From the NCBI RefSeq assembly GCF_036884655.1, contig NC_088340.1, positions 5,973,501 to 6,037,500 of the forward strand: a stretch of DNA of 64,000 bases. The letters run 5' to 3'. The notes beneath the pieces are model-generated. The model had not been told where the DNA came from and ran no database searches. It worked only from the letters and a program-made list of their open reading frames with translations. The stretch's first letter is position 1. Each line of letters starts with the position of its first letter. Of this stretch, positions 1 through 23,100 are shown one piece after another. The position numbers and the translations under genes were made by a program. Source of the DNA: Musa acuminata AAA Group (Eukaryota > Streptophyta > Magnoliopsida > Zingiberales > Musaceae).

Positions 1-499
1 AATGCCTTTTCTTAGAATGCATTAGGCTGTATGATAGCGGCATCTCATGTTCTTTGATCGTATCCTCCGCGGGTAGCCCGACAGATACGTAAACAGTCGA
101 TTGGTTCTTAAGATGGGCTGCACCAATTGTTTGCAACACCTAAGCTTTGATGATTGAAGAATCACGGAACTAATAAAATCTTATGCTGACATTTGATGAT
201 AACTAATGCTTAGAAAATCAAAATTTTGCACTTAGGATAAACATATTTTATTAATCTATATTATTGATATTTTTATTATAAAAATATGAAATTAAGTATC
301 AACAAAATACTAATTTATGTGTCAACTAGCTTTGTTGATAAAAATTGGTTCAGGATTCAATCACTCATTAGAAACATAATTGCATATATATCATCGATTT
401 TGCTATGTTCACCATAAAATAGACTGTGGACTATCTTGCATTAGCTGAAAAATCATTACTTGATATGTTAACCCATGCAATTAAATCTTAGATTAGAAG

Positions 500-1015
500 G
501 TCAAAACTAGCTTTCGAATCCATCAAAGACAACTCATCTTAAGGAAATTTGGATCTACACTTCTTATTGGGTTCTAATCTTGGATATAAAAGCATGATAT
601 GCTTTTTATGATATTGATTGGGCCAATTTTGGAGAAAGACTTATGTGTTTTTATCTTATTTTTTTTATTAAGTATCTAAAATATCCTTAGCCACCTATCA
701 CTTTTTTTTCTCTCCTTTCCCTCATTTTTTATATGGATCAATCAATAAGGTGACGTTCGTCATAAAATAGATCACGAAATATCAAAACTTTGATAACACA
801 TCTTAAGAAAATTTAGATATAAACTTTTCAATATTGGGTTCGAATATAAAAGTAAGGTATGCATTTTATATATTGATTGGGCCGATTTCAAAGAAAGACA
901 TATGCGCTTTTATCCCCTTTTTTATTTTTTAATATTTTTTATTAAGTATTTAAAATACCCTTAACTACCTATCTTGTTTTTTTTTTTTTTTTTCATGTGG
1001 ATCAATTAATAGGGT
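500..1015. repeat. Diverged tandem duplication, about 250 bp units
   Basis: Two neighbouring blocks (about 500-750 and 770-1015) share the same order of landmarks. These are a segment reading roughly 'cttaagraaattt', then 'attgggttc', then 'ttgattgggcc', then 'attaagtat', a T-rich run, and finally 'tggatcaat'. The copies differ by many substitutions and small indels, so the duplication is old. No coding content is visible. Confidence 0.6.
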
Positions 1016-1026
1016 GAATTGGTCTA

Positions 1027-1190
1027 ATTATAATATTTTTACATTATGTCATAGTATTTCAATAATATTAGAAAAACAATGCAACATAATACAAAAACAT
1101 TACTTTATAATGTTTTTGTATTGCATTATAGTGTTTTCTTAATATTACTGAAAAACTGTAACACAATAAAAATATTATAAACTTAGCATT
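1027..1190. repeat. AT-rich foldback (MITE-like) element
   Basis: A central loop of about five bases near 1109 is flanked by matching arms: 'aatacaaaaacatta' on the left and 'taatgtttttgtatt' on the right. Complementarity continues outwards with mismatches to about 1030 and 1185, for example 'ataatatttttaca' against 'aaaaatattat'. This is consistent with a small non-autonomous inverted-repeat transposon. A target-site duplication was not identified. Confidence 0.5.
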
Positions 1191-2559
1191 TTTACAAAAT
1201 TTGTATAAAAATACTGTGTTCTAGGTGAGTTATTTAAGCCCCATGACTTCTTTCCTTGAATCCAAGTTCAAGGATATAAAGTATAGTAAGTTATTTTATT
1301 TATATATTAATTAAGTATTTTATTCATCGAAATCAAAAAATAATAAGAATGGTGTTCTCTTTGGTGGCATAAGTTCTCTCATAGACAGAGGTTTTGCTAT
1401 CTTTAATTATTTTTATATTAGTAAAAATATAATATAAAAATATGATAGCTGGACCTATTCATCTTATGGATCAATCAACAGAAAAATGAAGGGAAAAAGA
1501 TGTTCTAATAAAAGGAAAGACACTTTCCAAGAAAAATCCAAAGAAAAGGTTTTTTTTTTCAAAAAATCACCCATATTGTTTTTGGTGACCAAAAAATTAT
1601 ATCAAATACTTATATGTATTATTTAATCTAATAAAATCAACAATATATTCTGATATAAACGATTGGATATAATAAAAGTCGAATTTAATCTTTGCAATCA
1701 TTTCAAACAGTAATCGAAATATTATAACTTTGGTACTTACTTTCATAATTGATTTAAATTTCGAATATAATTTGTATATTAAATTTACAACTATTTTAGC
1801 TGCTATGTAGTGCCTTTTTAACAGGAATTATATCAAAAAATATATATTTTGATTAAATACAAATATTTATGTGATTCAAGTGCTTCGATAATTGAAAATT
1901 TTGTTTCAACAAACATAATGATATGTTAGAGAATATATTTTTTTTATTATTGTTACATTAGCTTTAAGTTGAGTTGTGTTTATAAATAAGATAATTTCAT
2001 TTATTACTTATTAGTTCATAAAAATAATAATCGAGACTCAAAACATGAAATGCATTAAACAGGTTATACACGTCGATTTCAGAGATGGGGAAAAGATGCT
2101 TTGGCACATTAATATAATATCCAAAGAATATATTTACTAGTTGGAAACCAATAGAAATAAAATAATATTATATAAACTAATAAATTTAAATATTTTTAAA
2201 AACACCCTAAGCAAATACTTACAAACTTTAGACGTGATGTATACCAACTTTAACTTGGTTTTTATTTTACAAAAAATAAAATGCAAAAAATTATCCTCCA
2301 ACTGAATTGACACAAATGACAATAAATATTGACATTTTACACCTCCGACAAAAATTCTCATCATTTAATTTAGAAATAATGGACTCGAATTGATGGTGAA
2401 GTTTAACTTGGTCATTTCATTATTAATATTATTTTATATCGATCATATTATTTTAAATTTAATATATTTTAAATTTTTTATAAAAATAAGGGAGGGAGAT
2501 GAGATCTGAATTCATAATTTTATGATTTATTATTAAAATATTTATCAGTTAAATTGATT

Positions 2560-2691
2560 GGCACACTAAAAATGTGTCCATTGATTTTTCTTTTTTTTTT
2601 TTATAAGAATTTATCCATTAAAATTGTCACACTACTAAAAATGTGTCCACTGATTTTTTTTTCAAAAAAAAAAAGAATTTATCCGTTAAAA
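2560..2691. repeat. Tandem direct repeat in the PFP-beta upstream region
   Basis: Two copies of about 66 bp (2560-2625 and 2626-2691) share 'cacacta', 'aaaaatgtgtcca', 'tgattttt' and 'aagaatttatcc', separated by a homopolymer of variable length. The second copy ends about 235 bases before the start codon, so it may lie in the proximal promoter. Its function is unknown. Confidence 0.6.
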
Positions 2692-2925
2692 CGCACGCCG
2701 ATTGATGCAGTCACCACTTGCTCAGAGATCCAATCATCCGAACCGCCACGGGTTCCTCGTCCATTTTACTGCTCCCTGACCGGACCGGCGGAGCCTCCAA
2801 CGACGGTTTCTTCTTGCTAACCAAATCCTTATCATAAAAGCGAGGGATCTCAGTATACTCGGTGCGGTGCTCACTCGCTCTTATCCCTCATCTCCCTCCT
2901 CTGGTCGGTCCGATCTCCGCCATCC

Positions 2926-16045
<13,120 letters not shown>

Positions 16046-16749
16046 ATAGATGTTGCCCAATATTAACCTCGTCAATGGAAAGACAAACTGAAGGTTTGTT
16101 TATGCATATGCCCATATTTTGCATTTAAATTTTAATCATTATAATCAATAATATCAGTGTTCTTGATGCCTCTAGCATTGTTGCTTGGATTTAAACTGTA
16201 TCCTACTCAGTCAGATTCTGACCACCATCTTGTTAAACATTTGTAGAAGATTAGTCCTTCAAAACATAGGTGGCTGGTATGTTTCTAACTTCAGAGTGAC
16301 TCGTCAAACTTTGAAGAGTGTTGCATCTGTTTGTGTAATCGTACGCTGAAAGATGTAATAATATCCAGTCCCCGAGTACTCGTTACATGTGCCTATAATT
16401 GCGGATTCTACAAGTATCGAAAAGATAAGGATTAGTCAAACTCGTTTGCAGTATCTATTGAATCTCTTACTTCCGATAGTCCTTTTAACAGCAACACATT
16501 AGTATAATTTTTTTACGTTCTGTCCTCAGGCTTAGCACTCTCCTGCCTCCATCACTTCCAGCCATCAGGTACTCTTCTTTCTCTCTGTTCCCAATCTCTA
16601 CTCATCAAAACATTACCTCCGTCACAGGTACGAGAGACAATTTCAACATTGATCTAATCTGTATGGAATCAAAATTTTGGCAACATAAGGAAACGAAAGA
16701 AAAAAGCCATCTTTATTTTCAAGTTTATTGGACATGAGATGGTCTAATC
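16046..16749. other. Intergenic 3' regions between convergent PFP-beta and BAHD genes
   Basis: About 700 bases between two stop codons facing each other. It should hold both 3' untranslated regions and polyadenylation sites. No coding sequence or recognisable repeat is visible. The terminators cannot be placed precisely by eye. Confidence 0.6.
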
Positions 16750-18123
16750 TTAGAGTTTGCTGACAGGACGAGGAGCCGTGGGTGTGACCAAACCAAGATA
16801 CCGAGAAGTGATGGGCTTGAAGAGACCATCCAACTCGAGCGCTTTAGCCAGCTTCGGCCACATGAGCGCGCTCACGTTCCATGAGCCGTCGCCCTTGGGA
16901 CTCCCTACAACCTGAAGAAAAGCGCTACAGAGCCTTCCCTTCGGTACGACGGGCATCACCAGCACCGGTCGCCCCAACCCGAAGTCCAAGTCCACCCCAA
17001 AGTTGTGGAACGAAGTCAACACCACCGCAGGGCTCCCAAGCCCGACACTTACCCTCTCCACCCATCTCCCTTCCCTCTTGTGCTCTTCCATCCAATCCAC
17101 CATTTCTTGGAAATGCTCCTTCTTCGCCACCTCACGTATCGACGCCGACACCACCCGAGCGATTTGCGAAAGACTGCCGCTCCCCAACTCCTCGGTGCTC
17201 GCCTCCTTCGTGGCGAAAGTCGCTGTGTTCCCGATGTAGTTTTGCATGTCACTTATCTCCTTGAGCCTGCTTCGCCCCTCGACGAGCCATGCCATGCGGC
17301 AGCAGGTGTCGCCCGCGTCTTCCACAATTCCGGCGAATAGTTTCCATATGTACGCGGACACCGCCTCCATGCGGGTTGCCCTGCGGCCCGCCTTGCTTGA
17401 TGACTCGCGCAGGCGGTCGATGTTGCCCGCTTCGATGTAGTACAAGCGCCTGACGTTGCCCTCGCAGTTGAGCACGTTGAACAGGTTGTCCGAGGTGTAT
17501 GGCACGAACGAGCGGGCCAACGCAGGGCTGTAGGTACGTGGCACACGGGGAAGGAACAAGGAGCGGTCATGGTTGGGGGAAACAGAGAGCTTGCCGGTCC
17601 GGACGAGCTCACACAAATGCGTGGCGAGCATGCAAATGCTGTAGCCATCGACGAGGAGGTGGTTGGTGCCCCACGAGATGGAGAAGCCACCGCAGGCAAA
17701 TTCCACAGCCTGCACGGACAGAGGGACATCGTGAGCAAAGGGGAGCACTATTTGGTTCAGCGAGCCGTCGGTGTCGTGGAAGTCGACGTGAGCCAATGGG
17801 ACGTCGGAATATGCCACGACAAGCTCCGCTCCTTCGTTATTGCAGTGGACCTCAGGCAAGCCCGTCTCCGGGTTCGTCACGATCCGGCCAGTGAACGGGT
17901 GGTAGTGATCGAGGAACGCAGGGAGGCATGTGCGGAGAGCGTCAGCAACGGAAGCGAAGTCCCCCGTCGTATGTCTTGGATAGATGGAACATAATGTGAC
18001 TTGGAAGTCGTTGGGAAAAAGATCGAGATTGGAAACTGGGAGGACATGATTAGTTACGACGGAAGGATGGGAAGCTTTGACGAGGCTTCTGCTGGCGACT
18101 CTCATTCGGAGATTGGAGAACAT
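16750..18123 (-). CDS. BAHD-family acyl-CoA-dependent acyltransferase
   Basis: A 457-residue intronless reading frame. BAHD enzymes move an acyl group from a CoA thioester to an alcohol or amine in cytosolic specialised metabolism (phenolic esters, volatiles, cutin or suberin monomers). The catalytic HXXXD motif is HLLVD at residues 155-159, followed by G160. The structural DFGWG motif appears as DFGLG at 380-384, with Trp replaced by Leu. Other family marks are SNLDL near residue 31, HPFTGR near 75, MEAVSAYIW near 252 and YIGNT near 296. The length is typical. A second Met at residue 7 is an alternative start. The frame is strongly GC-rich compared with its AT-rich flanks, as often seen in monocot single-exon genes. 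It is convergent with PFP-beta and not obviously related to its neighbours. The substrate cannot be assigned from sequence; it looks closer to hydroxycinnamoyl/coniferyl-alcohol-type acyltransferases than to anthocyanin types (weak inference). Confidence 0.92.
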   Translation of the reverse strand: MFSNLRMRVASRSLVKASHPSVVTNHVLPVSNLDLFPNDFQVTLCSIYPRHTTGDFASVADALRTCLPAFLDHYHPFTGRIVTNPETGLPEVHCNNEGAELVVAYSDVPLAHVDFHDTDGSLNQIVLPFAHDVPLSVQAVEFACGGFSISWGTNHLLVDGYSICMLATHLCELVRTGKLSVSPNHDRSLFLPRVPRTYSPALARSFVPYTSDNLFNVLNCEGNVRRLYYIEAGNIDRLRESSSKAGRRATRMEAVSAYIWKLFAGIVEDAGDTCCRMAWLVEGRSRLKEISDMQNYIGNTATFATKEASTEELGSGSLSQIARVVSASIREVAKKEHFQEMVDWMEEHKREGRWVERVSVGLGSPAVVLTSFHNFGVDLDFGLGRPVLVMPVVPKGRLCSAFLQVVGSPKGDGSWNVSALMWPKLAKALELDGLFKPITSRYLGLVTPTAPRPVSKL

Positions 18124-18220
18124 TTTTAGTGGGAGCTACTGCAAATAGAACCAAGAAAGATGAAGACGAATACGTCTAATGGGTTGTTATCCTGTGGGGA
18201 AGGGAGACCTCCCTGAGAGG

Positions 18221-18226
18221 TTTATA
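18221..18226 (-). promoter_or_regulatory. Putative TATA box of the BAHD gene
   Basis: On the minus strand the sequence reads GTATAAAC, about 100 bases upstream of the start codon at 18123, a usual spacing for a plant TATA box with a short leader. Confidence 0.5.
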
Positions 18227-18717
18227 CACTTATTGAAGTGCTGTAGAGTGGACACATTTACGAAAAACTTGTTCGTCGTAATTCTGTTCTACCATTTTTC
18301 TATGATCAAAGGGCTCGTTGACTTCGGAAGATGCTCCTAACCATCTCAACTTGAGATCTACTTATTATCTTAATCTAACGAGGTCATTAACTAAGTGGAC
18401 TAGGATTAGTTGGTCATAGTTATTTGGGTATAGAAGCTAACCAGACGCTACCGAGAGATTTGGCCATGTTTTTTATTTACATGCCGGTCAAGACTTAGCA
18501 GTCTTGAGCTGGAAGTCAACAGTTCGTGCTAATCGAGCAGGCTGTACATGGACGAAATGGTCAGTTTGTTATAAACAAATCTATACATATGACATTTTGT
18601 AATTCCGTTCAGCACGATTCAGTAGGAATGATATTTATTGATCAGACATGTGACCTGCCAACTCATTAGACTAAACTAATGATACGGGTGATACGAGACC
18701 TAATATTATCCGATAAA

Positions 18718-19331
18718 GAGCTAATTACATATTAGCTCTCTTATAGTTATACCTCTTTAGCATTCTGATATTTAGATTTAAAAAAATTAAAGCATGAAAA
18801 CGATAAACAAAAAAGATAATTTTGATATTTCTGTTACGTTTCGATAGTGATGGATGATAGCGCTACTAGAGGTCGCGAGTGATTGTTGTGGATGCAAAGG
18901 GAGAGCGACGGTGAGAGGTGAGACGACGATGCAGGTGTTGACGCTCTACATCTGCGTTGGCGTCGCTCAACAACTGCGTCGACCGACGTGTAGATGCAAA
19001 GCGAGTTTAACGTAGATGCAAACTGTCAGTATTTGCATTGTCACTTCAACTCTCATCGCTTCTCCCTCCTCATCTACACCCTCCTCATCTACAATAATCA
19101 CCCGTGACCCCAATAGCGCTATCGTCCGCCACCACAAAAAAAATAACTAAAATGTTGAAATTATCTTTTTGTCTATTGTTTTCGTGCTTCCGTCGATAAA
19201 ACCGACGATGTAAGGATAAATGGAACTAGATATTTCACTTTCATAATTATAAGGATTCTAATACAAAATTTTTAATAAAAATCAATATGCTAAAGAGATC
19301 CAATTGTAAGGGGATAATATGTAATTAGCCC
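18718..19331. mobile_element. Long inverted-repeat (foldback/MULE-like) MITE
   Basis: The left end GAGCTAATTACATATTA pairs with the right end, whose complement begins GGGCTAATTACATATTA. Similarity between the arms continues through 'cctctttagcat', an A-rich stretch, and GC-rich inner blocks such as 'gatagcgctac' against 'gtgaccccaatagcgctatc'. The element is therefore nearly all inverted repeat, with arms of roughly 250 bp. Flanks 'tccgataaa' and 'tatagtaaa' match only in part, so a 9-bp target duplication is possible but eroded. No coding capacity. Confidence 0.7.
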
Positions 19332-20167
19332 TATAGTAAATATCCAACACAAGATTGATACAATTTGGCACAAGTGGGTATTATGATAAAAACCATATAT
19401 CTAGTAAAATTTTCTCAATATTTTTATTTTTATTTTTAAATTCAGCATGTATCGGCACTCAATATATCGGATCAGTACTCTACTTATCCGAAGCCTAACC
19501 AGTAAACATTGGTACATGAAATTATAAATTTTGCTTACAACCATACAAATCAACCTAATTAGGAGTACCTAAAATTGCAAATCTTTCAAACATAGAAGCC
19601 AACCTAATTAACCATATCATTAGCAATCATAAATTGCTACATAGTCTTTTTACTATATGGTTAAAACGATCAAAATGGTCAAAGCAATCAAATTGCTGCT
19701 CATTAGGTATATCAATCAAATTGTTTTCTCTTGCACACTTCGACTTGTCCATTCTTTTTTTTTATCCAAAAAAATAGCTACTTGCTACGGGTCAATAATT
19801 TTACTGAAACCAAAAGGCCAGATAGCTTCTGCTTAAGCTTGAAAGCTTGTTTCTGGTGCTGACTACTCAAGACTCAATAGCTTCGTAATGTTGTTGGGTG
19901 CTGAGGAAAGCAGGCAGAGAACGAAATTGTGTGCAAGTCCACCAAATCATCCAAATGGTTGAGATAAAGCCTTAACACGAGATTTGTTGTTGACCTCAAC
20001 AGATGAGCCCAATCCTCTTGATTCTTATCAATGTGAGATGCCAAGACTCACTGATATATGAAACAGATGGGTTGTGACACCGCGCAATATATCAGTTGAG
20101 ACACATCTTAAACAATGGGCAAGAAATTGACCACTATAATCACAAGAAAGAAAAATTAGGGAGCCAT

Positions 20168-23100
20168 TTACTCCACCTGTTTGTAGTCTAAACCAGATCC
20201 ATATTTCCACGCTTCTAGATGTCGAGTCCATTCGTATTTCTTCCTTTCAGGAAGGTAATTAATCCATGGCCTTGTAGAAAATGTATCAAGATATCAGGAA
20301 GTTGAATTTAGGAAGGTGTTAATGTGGTAAAGAACAAAACTGGTAGCTGGCACTAAACTGTTATGAATTTAGACCATAACGGACTCTACCTTACAGCAGG
20401 ATCGATGTAGCTTGAAAGAAATGTGTAGTAGCCGAGCATAACAAAATGGACGGACCAGTCAAGTATCACATGTAATCCGACCTGCAGAAAAAACATGAGT
20501 CAAAAAAGCATTACCAGAACTAGATTAGCTATTTCCTAATACAGTATAGACAATTATAAAGAACCCAACCAAGACAACAGTAATAGCTAGCCAGCGAGAT
20601 AGCATATTGTGAAACTTGCACATACAATTTCCAGCATTCCCATCATTTTGATCACTGAAATTGAGAACATACACAAAAGTCATGATGCTGATGCTGATCC
20701 ACAAGAAGATTAGTTAATCAACTCTCAAGTCACAAGGTCACTAGTTAGCTCCTTTGTGTAGCTCTATAACAGCACTTCTTTTAGATCTACCAACGTTTTA
20801 TGATCGAAATTTCCCAATCAATTCCCAAGTTCCAGCTATGATAGCAGTTGGACAATTGGATTCTCCCATAAACCTAATCCCTGAATAGCTCTGTTGAATC
20901 ACCTCTTTTTGAAACTAATGTATTTACCCCTACAAGGTTCAGGTAGTTAGTTATTGAAATTCACGTCCAACAGCTGGCTTGTCCAAATCAAAGTAGTTGT
21001 AAAAGCTCGACTCTATTTGACACCATTAACACTAGAGAAGCTACAAAAACAATAGCATATTTCAAGCGATTTGCAAAACTAGCAGCTGAAACTCATCTCT
21101 ACTCACAAACGATCAACTTCACACAACTGCCACCTGTAAAATAATATTATTCTATAAAAAACTTCTGGAGAATAACTTCTATGGAACAAAATACAATTAG
21201 TCTGATTCTTGATGAAACTTCAATTGGAAATGAAATATAAAATAACTAAGAAGCAAATCGAAAAAAAAAATCAGAAGTGATTTACCACATGATGAATATC
21301 TAGCCTAAGTAGAATGATATTGTAGAAATTATGGCATTAACATTTACAGTATTAAAATCCAAATTACTGCCCTCTAGCTCAGTACTCAATGCATACAGAT
21401 TATATCAAGGCCTCCTATAAGAAATATCAGCCAACGGATAATATCTGAGTGTCCAGATCAAAAGGTCAGATCAAGAATAACAACTTTACGGAATTGAAAT
21501 TCAATTCCACTAGATAAAACATAAGGGAAAAGCTATGAAAGAATTTCCATGTTATCAAGTTTGATTGTTGTCTTTTTAATGCCTTAAATGTTTTGGAAGT
21601 AGTTAATCTCCTAAATGATGAAGTACTCTCCCCTATTTGATAACCAAGCAAGGTTCGTCAAACTACGACGTACCGCTTGGTATGGGTGATATGCACTGGT
21701 CCGATAGAGGACCAGTACGGGTGGTACATTGGTACACCCTCATGTGCTATATGTCGGTATGCTTGGTATGATTCGATATAACTCGGTACATACCATACCA
21801 TAGCTGGTCGGTACACCGGTACGGATTGATAAGACGAACCATGTAACACAGTATGATGTTTGCGAGATGTAGTAAGGGAGAGTGGTGTGCAAACCAAATT
21901 CTTCAACTCCTAAAATAAAAATTACATGGAGCAATAAAATTTATAAAAGATGGTACAAGTGATAAGATTGACATGTCTTGAAACGAAAAATATTAAATTC
22001 AATCAGTTGAGTAATGATACAAGGTGATATAGAAAGTATGGAGATCTACGAAAATCCAACCTCTAATAGCATAAACTGTGGTAAGATTTTGCATGGGTTT
22101 GATCTAGATACACATGGATCCAACCTACAAATATGTACATTAGCTTAGATTCATGCAACTAGACTTAGAACCATGTAGATCTACACTAGATTTTCATATA
22201 TTAATATAGATTCATGTAGATCTATCCTAGATCCGCATATACCCAGCATAGATCCATAAAGATCTATTGTAGATATAGGTCATACTTTCATCATTTAATT
22301 CAATTTTTATTGGTTGTTAGAACTTAGAAACTAAGAAGAATGTTAATGAAGAAACAAAACACTAACACCACCTGCAGTAGTATGTTTGTCATTTACAGTG
22401 CAGCCATGATTCATTGAATTATCCAATACAAAAGATTCAACTCATTGTGGCTTGCATCCTTAGCTTGGTTTCTAGTTGGTATCCTTTTTAGAGTGCACAG
22501 AAAGCTTACAATTTCTCTTTATTAACAGTTAATGCTTAATGGAATCATTAGTAGCACAATCTTCAACTGTGTAATCTAGGTTAAATACTGGCTTCCTCTG
22601 TCATGATTTTGCAATTCAAAACATTGCCTATGTCATAGTGTAGACAAACATGATGATCCTTGAAAATCACCAACACTAATATTGAGATCTGCCTCCCCTA
22701 ATTATTTGTTATCAGTAGGTAGAATACTTTGTCATGTAATATCCATGGACCTGTCATTCACATGGAGATATGATATTCTATCAGAAAGAAATTCACCCTG
22801 ATAGACAATATTCCACTTCACAACAAGGCAGCAAAATGAGTAAATGAGACGACACAATCTTGACATAAGCGAAATGAAATTCACCTGCTTAAATATTGAT
22901 GGCAAGATCTGAGGTTGGTTTATCATCACAGAAACCAAGGTCCTTACAAGGGGTTCAAATTGTATCACATCCTACAGAAGTAAAATATACCAATTATATC
23001 AGTCTTCTGTTCATTTATCTTGGTTTAAGATAGCAAAATAAAGAATATAACAATTAAAACATACTGCACTAACCTGTAGGAAAGGCCTAATCACAGTATT

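Larger units (their letters stand above)
1..2925. other. AT-rich intergenic region upstream of PFP-beta
   Basis: No coding sequence is supported here; the short open frames are low-complexity. The stretch holds a diverged tandem duplication (about 500-1015), a foldback element (about 1027-1190), long T and A runs, and a short direct repeat close to the gene (2560-2691). A TATA-like ATAAAAG at about 2834-2840 lies some 90 bases before the PFP start codon and the sequence becomes GC-rich from about 2690. That stretch is the likely core promoter and 5' leader, but this is inference. Confidence 0.6.
18124..20167. other. Intergenic region between the BAHD promoter and the 3' end of the cyclase-like gene
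   Basis: Contains the BAHD upstream region, a 614 bp inverted-repeat element (18718-19331), and AT-rich DNA up to the stop codon of the cyclase-like gene at 20168. No coding sequence is supported. Confidence 0.6.

Noticed and set aside
16881..17994. Antisense frames of 127, 161, 141 and 131 codons over the BAHD gene
   Set aside because: Shadow frames caused by GC-rich third positions. The 457-codon frame with HXXXD explains the region.
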